The notes beneath the pieces are model-generated. The model searched no databases and was not told where the DNA came from. It saw nothing but the letters and a program-made list of their open reading frames with translations. A stretch of 64,000 nt of DNA from Hirsutella rhossiliensis (Eukaryota; Ascomycota; Sordariomycetes; Hypocreales; Ophiocordycipitaceae). Location of the stretch: assembly GCF_020360975.1 (NCBI RefSeq), contig NW_025408670.1, positions 6,324,001 to 6,388,000 of the forward strand, written 5' to 3'. Position 1 is the first letter of the stretch; the number at the start of each line of letters is the position of its first letter. The position numbers and the translations under genes are program-made. This document shows positions 13,772 through 25,168 of this stretch, in pieces.

Positions 13772-14924
13772 TGCAAGAACCTGCCGACTTGGCAAGTTGT
13801 AGAGCGCGCATGAGCTCCTAACGCCTGTTACTTTACAGTGAAGAACCTATTCAGAACCGCGAAGCTGGCTGTCTATGGGCCGATTGCTTTCTCACCACGG
13901 TGATGCGATGCGAGGAGAAGAGTCAGCCACAGCATAGATGCCCGACGGCCATGCTGTTGGTTGGTCCTCCAGGGGGCTGAACTGTCGCAGAGGGGAGGCA
14001 ACTGATGGAGAGGGCTGTCTCGGATGTTGTTCGCCTGCGTTGGGCGGGGCAGCTTGCTTGCAGGGGTGGCAGAGAAGAGAAAAATGGACAGAGGGCAAAA
14101 TTCGGGGAGCGACAGGCAGCATACTGTTGGCCAAGGAGGGAAGTCTTATTCAGGGGGCGAACACGGACTCTTTGGTCGAGACGCACCACCCGACAGGGCG
14201 TGTAATTTACGGCGAAGGCGTTGCGGCACGGACGGGCGGGCTTGGCGGCCGAGTTAGAGCCCGTGAAGAAGGGCCGGGGCTTGTTGAATGTGGTATCAAG
14301 TTATGGTTGGACAAAGGCGCGGTTGGGGCCTCGTGCTGGTGTCTTTCTTGGCGTCGGGGTGTCACTCGGTTGTCATTGTGAGCCGGAGCAGATGGCTCTC
14401 GGGGGTTTGATACGGAGGATTTCGCCTCGTGTACCGTGATGAGGAGAAGAGCAAGATCTCACTCAGGTCCAGCTGCCGTTGAGTGGCGCCAGCCTCGAGA
14501 CGCGCGATGCATCTCGCTGGACGCCTTAGATACAAGCGAGCGGCCAACAACTGTTTTCACGCCTTGCCTCGCCCTTTGTCGTCCTCGCCTGGGTCTGCTG
14601 CTTACATTGGCCAAGACTGACGGTCCATGCCGGGACTTGGCCGTCGTGTTAGCCGACTACGAAACATGCATCTGCTGTACGACTACGTCCATGCGCTGCA
14701 TGTCCTTGATAAAGACTGCGGCCAGACGGCAAAGGATGATTTATACTCATCTGTACCTTGGAAACCACCAGTCTCAGGGTGCAAATTGTGACGTACACAA
14801 GACATGATGTCATCATGTCCACTAGCAAGAGCAAACCCCGTTGTGCCGTCTTGTTTAGTGAGCCAGGCCTGTTGCATCCTCGGCCGCGGCCCCATGCCAT
14901 GGATAGACGTTACACGAAAGACGC
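13772..14924. other. Spacer between convergent genes
   Basis: This is the 3' side of both the Q/P-rich gene (+) and lys1 (-). No coding frame with motifs was seen on either strand, and no repeat. Confidence 0.5.
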
Positions 14925-16155
14925 CTATCCCCTGTGCGGCCCCCTCAGCGCCTCGGGCAGCTGCGCAACCTTTTCGTTGAAGAGCTTCTCGGCATCCACC
15001 CAGACGCGCGACGTCTTGAGGTCCTTGAGCTGGAGCAGCGACTCGCGCAGGCCCTCGCTAAAGGCCTCGCTGGCCTCGCGCGGCAGCATCGAGGGCAGGT
15101 GGTCGATGCTGATGACGGACAGCGGGCCCGTGTTCTGGTCGCCCTTGATCTCGGCGGGCACCGTGGGGTCGTCAAAGGTGGTGTTGATGCTGTAGATGGG
15201 GATGGGGTTGTGCGGGTTGGTCGTGTCGCACGACACGTCGACGACCACGGACAGCTTGCGGCCTGCCCGGGTGAGGAGGTCGCCGTTGACAAAGGGAGGG
15301 ATGGGCTTGGAAAGGTATATCTGCATGCCTCGTCAGCCCAACTCGAAAGGGGAGAAGAGGAAATCTTACGGCGTTGAGGAAGATGTCGTGTTGGACAATC
15401 TCCTCATATGGGCCGTCCCGGTCCTTGGTCTCGGCCAGGTCCCATCTGGTAATGTTCTCCGCGGGGATGCCGGCCTTGAGGAACAAGTCGCAGGCCCCCT
15501 TTCCACACCGGCCCAGGGCGCCCAGCACCATGGCCGTGGGCTTGCGGCCCAACGCCTTCTCGCCCGCCTCGACGTCCTTGCGGATCTGGTCGACCAGCTC
15601 GTCCTCGTTGCGGTAGTAGCCCCGGCCGTCGGTAAAGCTGCCGACCGAGGGGAGCTTCTCGCCGGGGTGGGACAGCTGGCGCGCCCACGCCTTGACGCCG
15701 AGAGCGGCGCCGGTGAAGCCGGCGTGGTAGCCAAAGGCGCTCACGCGGCGGCCCTGCTCGTCGACGAGGAACTCGAGGTCGTACAGGACGGAGCCGCCGC
15801 GCGGGAAGCGGGCGAGGACCTTTTCCCAGCCGCCCTGGTTCTTGTAGCAGTGGGCAAAGGCGATGTGGTCATTGGCCAGGGCAAAGTCGTCCTCGGGGAT
15901 CTCCTTGAGGCCGAGGACCAGGGTGCCGGGGGCGGCATTGGGCCATCCGCCGGCGGGGACGAGGGTGGCCCCCGCAGCCGCGTACTCGGCGTCGTCAAAG
16001 ATGCGCCGGAAGTCGGGGTCGGTCGAGGAGCGCTCGACCGAGACGGGGTAGCCGGCGTCGACGAGGGAGCGGATGACGGCGGGGGAAAAGGAGCGGTGCT
16101 CGAGGGGCTTCTGCTCCGCTCGGAGGAGGATGGCGGGGTGTTGTTGTTGGCCCAT
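14925..16155 (-). CDS. lys1: Saccharopine dehydrogenase (NAD+, L-lysine-forming)
   Basis: Last step of the fungal alpha-aminoadipate pathway: saccharopine plus NAD+ gives lysine plus 2-oxoglutarate. On the minus strand, exon 1 is 16155-15370 and exon 2 is 15320-14925, with a 49-nt intron, giving 393 aa. The N-terminus has LLRAEQKPLEHR and LGLKEIPEDD..FAHCYKNQGG; K84 and H102 lie where the catalytic Lys/His pair of yeast Lys1 is found. A nucleotide-binding region follows (VLGALGRCGKGACDLF). Exon 2 carries SKPIPPFVNGDLL and VVVDVSCDTTNPHNPIPIY. The length fits a monofunctional enzyme. A TGAGTCA site 307 bp upstream suggests general amino acid control. Confidence 0.95.
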
Positions 16156-16461
16156 CTTGCTGCGAGACCACCGGGAGAGGTGGTTTATCGGATCAATGAT
16201 GGGTGGAAAGATGCTTGGTATGACGACGGAAACTCGGCGTCCTGCGGCGCGGGTGGGTTAGATGTTGGACGCGGGGATGAATTATTTTGGGGGCGGTGTG
16301 TCTGACGCACAATATGAATGGCTCTGGCTAGTGGTGCCCGGCGTGGCTGCAATTGAACAGAGCAGGCGAGGACGGAAGGGCGCGTGCAAGATGTTGCAGA
16401 GCTTCATTCGGTGTATGTTTGTCTGGCGATGCCAATTTTTTTTGTTGCTTCGACTTCATCT

Positions 16462-16468
16462 TGAGTCA
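16462..16468. promoter_or_regulatory. Gcn4/CPC1-type element TGAGTCA upstream of lys1
   Basis: A perfect palindromic TGAGTCA lies 307 bp before the lys1 ATG. In fungi, amino acid biosynthetic genes including lysine genes are induced through this motif by Gcn4/CPC-1/CpcA bZIP factors. The same 7-mer occurs several times in this window by chance expectation, so the call depends on position. Confidence 0.45.
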
Positions 16469-18450
16469 CCGAGATGCCGGCTCCGATACCGCAATCGAGG
16501 CCAGCCAACAACGGCCGGCTACACGTGGTAAGAGGTTGCGGCTTACCTCATCAGTGGAGCTTACTGATACCTGTACGTATCTATCAGCTGGAGCACGTGG
16601 ATTGCCTTTAGTAACCCAGGCATGTACCTACCAGCGATCAAAGCAAGGAAGGTATTATTCCACTTCGGTCGAATCCAGGATGGAAGACGAGATGGCAGAC
16701 ATTTTAACCTTTGATCCCCACATATTTGCCTTGGTCCTCTCTTTGATTGCTTGTCCGATATATTGCGGTTGACCGGGTGTCGATATATGTCTCGACGAAC
16801 ACGTACGAATGCGTCGGCGTCAGGCATTCCGGACGCGCGCGCGCTTCACCTGGCCGGAGCGAGCGCGGTGCCTCTGCATCATCTCGTTGGCATGCCAGCA
16901 AGACGATGCGTGCTCCGGCGCCGACAAATTTGTAAGCCTATTTCATTCTCTGTATCCTGTAGAATGTCTCGCTCGGGAACCCTGCCGAGCAATTCTGGGT
17001 TATTATTAGAATCAAGGTAATTGCGCATGGGCAGTGGTGAGTAGTACAGTACATCCGTCCACGGCCATTGGGACAAAGAGGCTGAGCCAAGGCTCCCGGG
17101 ATCATCCAGAGAGACGCGGAGTGAGGAGAAAAAAAAGCCAATCTCCACTCGCGTCTGCTCATGCGTGTGTACAGTACACAGCTCAAATGCCTGCTCCCTT
17201 GCGAGATGCGCTGTAGTTTATCCAAGGCCGTACACCGCATAAACAGCCAAGAAGGTATGGCGAGTTTGGTCTCCACGCAACGCAAGAGAACCCACTCCCA
17301 ACAGTGTAGAAGCGTCGATACACGAGTGCAGCACTTGGACGCTGCCTGCGACGCCCTGCCTGCCATGCGTATGGTGTCGGGGGGTTTCCGTCGGGGGCTG
17401 CGCTGCACGGCCCTTGCATTTGCGCCTCGCTGGTGGCCTCGAGCCGTCGTTGGTGCTAGGAGCCGAAACCGAAACCGCGCGAACCCAAAGGAAACGAGAA
17501 AAAAGGGGGCGAGGGAGCAAGGGACGAGAAGAAAGGAAACCAAGTTATGTCTTCGCCCGGCGACTTGTGCAACCTTGAGCAGCATGTCGATGTTGTTGTT
17601 GTACATACTGTAACCCACAATGCCAGGCCGCGTCTACAAAGGCGGTACGCAACGGTGTGCCCCGGCAGCATCGTGCTTCAGGTAGCGATCAGTACTCGGC
17701 TCATGCGCGGAGATGGGACCACAAAGTACCTGCAGGACCTTGCATTATCGTTCACGCACCCCCATTTTTGATACGGGCCCAACAGCAACCGCGTGGCCTC
17801 GTTCCGTCGTCCATGCCTGTCGTCGTCAGGATGCAAGAGGGCAAGGGTCAGGTCAGTTGGCCATGTGAGTCCGCGGAAACGACACCATCGCGTTCGTGAT
17901 TTTCGTCCCTTTCTCCTCCGGACACGTGCCCGTCGGTCGGCCTCGGGCACAATGGAGGCGCCATTTGTGCAGTGTCGCATCGCTCGCGCCCATTTCATCC
18001 ACCGGGTGGGCCGGCCACTACGTACCTAGCACAGTCACATTATGCACTGGCCAACCCTAACACAAGAGCACAATCGATCCGTCCTAGCACTCCGTAGGCA
18101 TTGATGCGTCGACGCCGAGGGCACGACGCTCTTTTCCATTGTCGGTGGAGCCCCTTGTTGTTGCGGAGAAAGACATGTGCTCGCACTAGCGCGGTAATTA
18201 CCACCCAGCGAATGGGGGCCGAGCTGGAATCCTAGCTCAAGTACACGGGACATTGATGCCTTGGCCGACGCATGTGGTCCGTTAGGGAAGTGGCCGAGCG
18301 GGCCCGCTGCCCGCCTAGCAGGCCCGTCGCCGCGCCCAGTACCCGATACGGCGTCTGCGTGGCTGACGCGCAGCCCGGCCAATAGGCGCCCGCCATTCCA
18401 GCCCGCCGACAGACTGCGCCGGTGTGATGGGCGAGAGAATCCTGAGCCCC

Positions 18451-18492
18451 CTGCGCAAATGCCCTGCGCAAATGCCCTGCGCAAATGCCCTG
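18451..18492. repeat. Tandem repeat, 3 x 14 bp
   Basis: Three perfect head-to-tail copies of CTGCGCAAATGCCC. It lies in the lys1-WSC spacer with no coding context. Confidence 0.9.
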
Positions 18493-19703
18493 ACTTTACC
18501 CAGAACACTGTTCCTGTCTGCTCGTCGGCGCTTCGCTCCCCTTCCGGCATCTGGGCGCTCTCAAATACGCACGCCATCGTCCGCTACGTGCAGTAGCCGT
18601 CTGCCGTAATGGTGGTCCTGTGCGGTCATCCACCATCAACGTCTGCCAACCAGCGCTCGTCGACGCCCACACCTTGGGTCCGTGAGTAATTTCCTCCTCG
18701 CAGGCAAGCCTCGTATGGCCCTCTGCCTTGGGTTGCCTTGGTTGCTCCGGCCCCTGACCAGCTTGGTCAAGCTAGCGACTGGCCACGCGCCTCCAAGTAC
18801 TCCCCGTTTGCGGGATACTGTCCAGGTACATGTGTCATTGTGTCCTGAGACCCCAGCATCCCTCGTACCTTAGCAGTCTGTGGGCCCTCGAATCCCCATG
18901 TTCAGATAGCCGGAGGACCCTTTGTTCTTTGTCCTGCCCAGGTACTCAAAGGTTTCTGACTATCCCCGCCCACTCGTGTCGGATACCTGCGTGTTCCACT
19001 GTTCCCCTGGCCCCTGGCCTGATTAGGTGGTCATTTCCTAATTATCCATACCCCCCTCCACCCCCGGGCGTTCCCACTCATTCTGCCATCCTCCAGCTCC
19101 CTCCTATTCTTTCCCGCCCACTCCCACTCTCCCTCTCTCGTCGCTCGCTCTCTCGCCCAGCAGTCAACGCCGACTTTCAACCAAAACACCTCGTCGCTCG
19201 TTCCAGTCCCTCCTTCCCCCCCTTCCCCCCCGAGTCCACTGCCTCAACTCCATTCAGGCCACCCGTCCATATCGCCAACCTTTTGGTCACCAAACGCGCG
19301 GGTTGTGCTGTCCTTCCCCCCCTCGAGGCACTTCCGAACCGTGTACGGCCACGAATCAACCCTTCTCCCCGGATAGACTGCCTTCGACGCGGCATCGGGC
19401 CACGGTGCCTTGGCAAGTACAGGTCACCAAACCGCCCTCTCATGCCCGTTTCGCCATCGAATTTGGGCTTCTGGCTGTCCCTCTCCTGACTGGACGCCTT
19501 TTCGACTGGGCAGGTTCAGCTGCCTTTTCACGTTCTTCACGTCGACGACCGACGACAGCGACGGCAAATCTACTTCTCGTGGCCTGGGTGTCGACCGACG
19601 AAGCCGGTCAATTTCTTTTCCCATTGCCAGGGGAAAGAAAAGAGGACAGACTTTTCTCTACAATACTCGCTCCATCGTACGGCTGCCACTAAAAACCAAA
19701 GTC

Positions 19704-20673
19704 ATGAAGACGTCAACAATCGCCTGCGCGGCCATGCTGGTTGCATCGAGAGTCTGTGGCGCACTCGATCCGCCCACGCTCGTCGTCCGTGACGAAATGG
19801 GCACGTTAGCCGGCCGCCAGACGTCAAAGGCCAAACAGGAGCCCTCGACCTTTCCACTACCGAACTCGCCCACCCCCCATGGGTGCTACAAATCGGGAGG
19901 TAACATGACCACTCACACTGTTGAAAACATGTCATCGGGGTCCTGCAACGAAGTCTGCAAGAAAGGCAAGTTCCCAGTTTCGGGATTACAAGGCCCGCAG
20001 TGCTATTGCGGCTTTGTCTATCCGCCCGCGTCCGATGTTGTCGAGGACGGGAACTGCAACTACCCGTGCCCTTCCTACCCCTTGGAGGCCTGTGGTGGAC
20101 TCGGCAACCCCGGCCATTGGTCCGTCTACAACACCGGTGTCACAGTCAACGTCGGAGACTACGAGCCGGCCTCTTCGTCTTCCTCGAGCTCGTCGTCCGA
20201 TCCCACCCGCTCATCGACGACCGACTCGGATTCTACGGCACCAGCTATTGTCACTCAAACCCGAACCGCGAGGCCGTCAGCTGCCGGTGACGAAGTCAAG
20301 AGCGGCCCCAACACAGCTCCCATCGTTGCGGGCTCAGTCGCTGGTGTGGTCGCTGCTGCCTTGTTAATCGGCGGCATCTTCTTCTTCATTCGGCGGAGAC
20401 GTAACTCGGAGATAGAGGAGGAACACCGCCGGAATGCTGCAGTCAACGCCTTCATCAACGGGTCCAAGCCGCCCGGCAGCAGTGGAAGCATGTCCATGAC
20501 TGATTCGCGTCTGGATCCCGTTCTGGCCCACCGCCGAATGAGTGACGGCAGCATCGCAGACAATGAAGATTACTCGCGCAGGATCCTTCGGGTATGTCGA
20601 TCCCCCCAACACCCGCAGGCCCTCGGCTCCGAGACCGTTTTCTAACTTGCCGTCACAGGTCACCAATGCATGA
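19704..20673 (+). CDS. WSC-domain single-pass membrane protein, cell-wall stress sensor-like
   Basis: Exon 1 is 19704-20591 and a 15-nt last exon is 20659-20673 (coding VTNA plus stop), giving 300 aa. Residues 1-20 form a signal peptide. The WSC domain spans about 57-145 with eight Cys (GCYKSGG, SCNEVCKK, PQCYCG, GNCNYPCPSYPLEACGG) and ends GHWSVYNTG. A Ser/Thr-rich stalk (155-190) is followed by one transmembrane helix (about 206-229) and a stop-transfer RRRR. The cytoplasmic tail ends EDYSRRILRVTNA. Architecture matches yeast Wsc1-3 sensors that feed the Rho1/PKC cell-wall integrity pathway, though many fungal WSC proteins lack proven sensor roles. Confidence 0.88.
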
Positions 20674-22141
20674 GCTCAAAACTAGCCCAGTGACACGACA
20701 AGCGGAATCTGTCAATATATAAACCGAGCCTCTTCTTCTTTTGTCTCTGAAAAATACCACCACTCGGGCATTCACGGCGTTTTGGGATGAAGCTCAGCCC
20801 ATTGGTAGGCAACCGACCAATGGCCTGGCGGCGTTTGACTCGTTTTGCTTCCAGGCGTAGGGTTGTGCATTTATTTGCCCAGAGGAGACGGCCGAATTCG
20901 ACGGCACGTGCGATACACCTCCGCTGACCCCTATGCCATCCGCTCTTTACTTCTCACTTCACCTTCGAAGCTCGGCTCTGGCGACTTCAGATCAGTGTCA
21001 TCACTTCAGCTGCTTCACTGACCTGTGCCTCCCGCTGGCAGCCGAAGCATGGGCCAATCTGGCCATCCGCCCCAGTGATGTCTATCAGAGTCACTGTGGG
21101 CGACGGCTCTACCGATTTTGGCATTCTCGACTTTCGATCTTGGGCGAGGTCGATTAACACGATGACACTTCGCCCCGCACCTCACGCGAGAAGATCGACG
21201 CCGAGACTCGGCCATGAAACTCCCGCAACGTAAGGCGCGTCGAACGAGCCCATTGTCGGACAATATTTTGACGACATGTCTGATGGTCGCCGACCGAGCT
21301 TTCTTTTTTCACCTATTCTTATATTTCTTCGGACGAGGAGCGAAGGACATTTTCCTGGTAGGGTCTGGGGAGGAATGTACGTATGGATTGCGCCATAGTA
21401 AAACTAAGTATAGTCATATCGCGTCGCCATGACCGTCTCAGGGTGATGGACTGGGGAAATGCTCGGGACTGCCATGTCGGCTCGTGGACAGATCTGCATG
21501 TGTAGACGGATCTCTTGAGTCGCCGACGGGTATTCGAAAAGCTTCATTAATTTTAGGTAGCACCATCTTAACATGGTCGTTGATGGATTAGTTGGGAAGA
21601 TTGCCTGGTAGGCAATGTTTTCCGTGAAGGCGTGACACGTCGCTGGCACAACTGTTCGTCAACCTACTCCGTAGATTGCGTGATGTTAGTGGCCTTGTCC
21701 CAGCGTCATTGGACAATGCGTCTCATGTCTTTACCTGACATCAAGTCAGCCGTGTGTGCAGTACTGCAGTCGATAACTGATGGAAGCAGAGGCCAAAAAC
21801 ACGTGACGCGTTCTGCTCAAATGCTTTGCGTACGAAATACGGAGTAACGAGCGTGGACATTGGAGAGCATGCTGCGAGGGGGTTACGCGCATCACGTGAC
21901 AGCCAACCAAAGCTCGTAGCTGCGCGACACGGTACGCCAGGCCGGTGCGCTGAAAAGTTTCCAACGGGCGACAAACACCGCTAGCGACTTGCAAAGCTTC
22001 CAAGGCATTTCGCCGACCTCCCACCTCACCATCGCCTAACCTCCCCATCCGCCAGATACCATGAGATAAAGCTTCGAGAGCAACATTTTGGAGCTCACGA
22101 GAGTCTCACTCGCCCCGGAGTGCTCCGGCACAACCTGCACG
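20674..22141. other. Spacer before the WD40-like gene
   Basis: No gene supported. TACTCCGTA at 21665-21673 and its reverse complement TACGGAGTA at 21838-21846 face each other across 182 bp, but flanking similarity is not convincing enough to call a mobile element. Confidence 0.45.
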
Positions 22142-24349
22142 ATGAGCTCGGCTACGACGCCTCGTATCCGTCGCACGGCCCAGAACTGGCAATTCACGTG
22201 GGTCAAGACATCTGAATTCAGATAAACAAGTGCACGGGAGAACTAATTTTTGTGTCAAAGCTACAACCTGTCGCGTCGCATCAATGACGTCCAGACATAT
22301 CCCGTCCAGTCTCCCCAAGGCGCTACCATCTTGATATTCGCCCACGAGAATGGCGTCACGCTCGTGTGGCGAGGCGGTCGACGACTCAAACCGGCAGAAA
22401 AACAAGCGCCCAAGGAGAAGCGAAACGGGGCTTCTGAAGATGTCATCATGATAATCGATTCCGACGACGACGACCAGCCGCCTGCCAAGGCGCAGGCGAC
22501 GCCAACTTTCGAGGACAAGCCGCGTTTCGAGGACGTCGCAGAGCGCACCCCGTATCCCCAAATTATCCAGACGCTTGACCTGGCCCTGGGTACGAGCGTG
22601 TTGAATGTGGCAGTGATACCCATGGCCCCGTGTGCTGCTCAAGACGTCTCCGCGGCTGGAGATGCCCCTCTTTTGGCGGAGAAGATGGTCTTCGCCGTGT
22701 CTTGTGTCACCAACGACGTCTACCTCATCACCCTGCCACTGACGCCCCCGTCGCCGGAGAGCAAGGCGAGGGCGGAGCTGAGGACCGACCTTCTGGCCGG
22801 AACAGCCGGTTCTGGGGCTTGGGGCGAGTCGTTGGTTCTCCTCGGTGGACAGACGAGGCATAGCGACGGACTCGCCATGAATCTGATCAAGTCCAAGCAC
22901 TCACCAGAGTCACAGGTCAAGCAGGGTAGAGTTGTGGTAGCGGCGCACTCCATGCAAGCTTCCGGCACACTGCTGCTGTGGGATGTTCCGCTGGGCTGGA
23001 GATCCAAGCCACAGCGGCCGCTGGAGCCGTTCCAGACCGAGTTCTTGCCGCATCCCCTCACCAGCATCTCGTTCAACCCGACGCACACCACGCAGCTTCT
23101 CACCGTTTCCTCGCGTCAGGCAGTCCGAATCTATGATCTCGCTGCCTCGTCCTTGCCGCCCGAACCCGAAGCAGTCGGCCCCTTTCCGCCACAAGGGTCC
23201 TGGCTATTGTCCCTGTACCAGCCGTTTGCCAGACCTTCGGCGTCTAGGAAGCCCATCTTGGATGCTGTGTGGATATCGCATGGGCGTGCAGTTTTCGCCC
23301 TCCTGGCCGACGGCATGTGGGGGATCTGGGATGTCGACGGCGTCAGCCCCTCTCCGCCCAGCGCTGCCATTTCCAACAAACTCAAGCCTGGCGTTCAAGG
23401 CGCGGCGTTGACGGTCTTTAGCGTATCTGGACATGTCGAAGGGACTGGCTCGCTGCGTAGCATCGCCACACAACCAAAAGAGAACTCGTTGGGAGAGTTC
23501 GCACCGATGACCCCTCACACACGACGCCAGGCCACTGCATCCCTGAGCACGGCGGCAACGCTTGACCGCCTCTCCAGCGTCCGGGGCGGCATCAGGACAG
23601 TTGCGCTGCCCTCGGCGGGTCGGGTTCTCCAGGACGAGAGCCTGGTCCTCTGGATCGGTGGCCAGGAGCATGTCTGCGTCATCCCGGCGATTTCCAAGTT
23701 CTGGGACTCGCAGCTGCGGAGAGGGCACGGTGGCGGTGTCAACCTGTTCAGCGGAGCGCAGCCAACGAGAATGGTCAAGCTCCTTGACTTATCCACGGGC
23801 CTTCTCGGCGAACGCTGCTGTGGCGCCAGCCTCGTGGCAGACCCCACCAGCAGCAGTGGGCAGATTGACCCGGACGGCGGTCTCCCCGTCGACGTCCTGA
23901 TCCAAGGCGAGTCGCGGATTGTTGTTGTGCGACAGGGAGAGGATGGCCCTGGGACGAAGATTGGCGGTGTGGTGGACAGGCGAAGGAGACGGCCGTTTTC
24001 AAAGGGCGAACGATCGGACGCAATCATTGTGCGCGGACAGAATGACAGGATTGCCAGCATGTCGTACAATCTCGGCACGTCCAAATCTGGAGTTTTGAGG
24101 CGGCGGTCTATCTCGAAGAATCAAGACGACACGCCTGATGGCAAGGATCCCTTGGCACAATTACCATCTCGCCCGCGCGTTGGATTCGACTTTATGAACA
24201 CGCTGAATGCGGCAGCCGATGTCAGCGCCGACCTGACGCGTGACGTCGAGGCCGAAATGCTGGACATCATGGAAATCGACCAGGCGCTGGACAGCATGGA
24301 AGACAGCCGGGGCAGCGGGAGGAAGAAGGTATTTTTCGAGGACGGGTGA
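22142..24349 (+). CDS. WD40-like beta-propeller protein, possible nucleoporin Nup37
   Basis: Exon 1 is 22142-22197 and exon 2 is 22261-24349 (63-nt intron), giving 714 aa. It starts MSSATTPRIRRTAQNWQFTYNL, followed by TILIFAHENGVTLVWRGGRR and weak WD-type blades: MVFAVSCVTNDVYLITLPL, SGTLLLWDVPLGWR, LTSISFNPTHTTQLLTVSS, VFALLADGMWGIWDVDG. An acidic DSDDDDQ insert lies near residue 85. The C-terminal third has basic low-complexity sequence and a helical end (DLTRDVEAEMLDIMEIDQALDS). Filamentous fungal Nup37 proteins are of this size with a single propeller plus extension, which is the basis for the suggestion. Other WD40 scaffolds are possible. Confidence 0.7.
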
Positions 24350-25168
24350 GAAGCTTGCTGATGCCACCCTCCAGAGCCGACACTGAGACTATCTGCAGCC
24401 ACTTTGGGGACCATCTCGGAGAGAGACGAATGTACGATACCCAGACATAGTGGATATAGACCAGGCAGTGCTGGGCATTCTCCATGATCCCCCAGCAGAC
24501 CCAGTGGCTCTGCACGACGACGACGCCTTTGCCAAGGCAAGGCCCGAGGGGCACTTGACAATTCCGCACGGCAAGGTGGAGCGCAAGGCTAGATTCCTCC
24601 TTGACTGCTCTGTATTCCGAGCGGTAGATTAAACAGAACCCGATGGCATCTGCAAAGGAGGGCAGAGGAGGAGCAACTCGTCTCACTGAACTACTGCTCT
24701 CCCTGCGCGAGCAGCGACCTGCCATCTTCCACCCCGGCCTGGCCAGCACGATGCGGCGCCGTGCCTCAGAGGACTGCTGGCGGTCGTCGGATGGAGGGGG
24801 AGGTGGTGACCTCGGGACATGACTTTGGCGTGAATGATGATGGATGATTTGCCTGTTGGAAAGATGGAATGGGAGAGTATCGCATGTCGAATCATGGGCT
24901 CTGGATCTGGATACTCCGCAGAGGCTGGTCATCTTCTTGTCGTGCCTATTCGGGCTTCCGGCTGTGCGGTAATAAAAGTGGGACCACTTAAAGTCCTGTT
25001 CGCGTCACGACCCTCTTTTTTTGGCGCGTCTCTTGTTCATAGCATTCACCCAATACATTTCGGCCTTCGCATCGCAACAGACGGCATCGTCAAACCCGCC
25101 AGCCTTTGTATTGTCAGATAGCTTGCGAGGAGCACGAAGTCCTGCCGCGGAGCAGGCATACAGCAACC
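24350..25168. other. Spacer and rad27 promoter
   Basis: No gene supported. A minus-strand open frame at 24267-24932 lacks motifs. The right end contains an E2F/MBF-like site, listed separately. Confidence 0.5.
25016..25028 (+). promoter_or_regulatory. E2F/MBF-like site upstream of rad27
   Basis: TTTTTTTGGCGCG lies about 140 bp before the FEN1 start. It matches the TTTSGCGC type of E2F/MBF core. FEN1/RAD27 is a G1/S-expressed gene in yeast. Factor binding is inferred. Confidence 0.4.

Larger units (their letters stand above)
16156..19703. other. 3.5-kb divergent spacer between lys1 and the WSC gene
   Basis: No gene supported. It contains the lys1 promoter at its left end, short inverted strings such as TGTACAGTACA near 17045 and 17170, a 14-bp tandem triplet (listed separately), and a C/T-rich stretch from about 19040 to 19250 that probably belongs to the WSC gene promoter and 5' UTR. 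The frame before the WSC start stays open from 19410, but the signal peptide at 19704 marks the real start. Confidence 0.5.

Noticed and set aside
11771..13795. 674-aa minus-strand frame
   Set aside because: Antisense shadow of the Q/P-rich gene; GC-biased third positions keep the opposite frame open.
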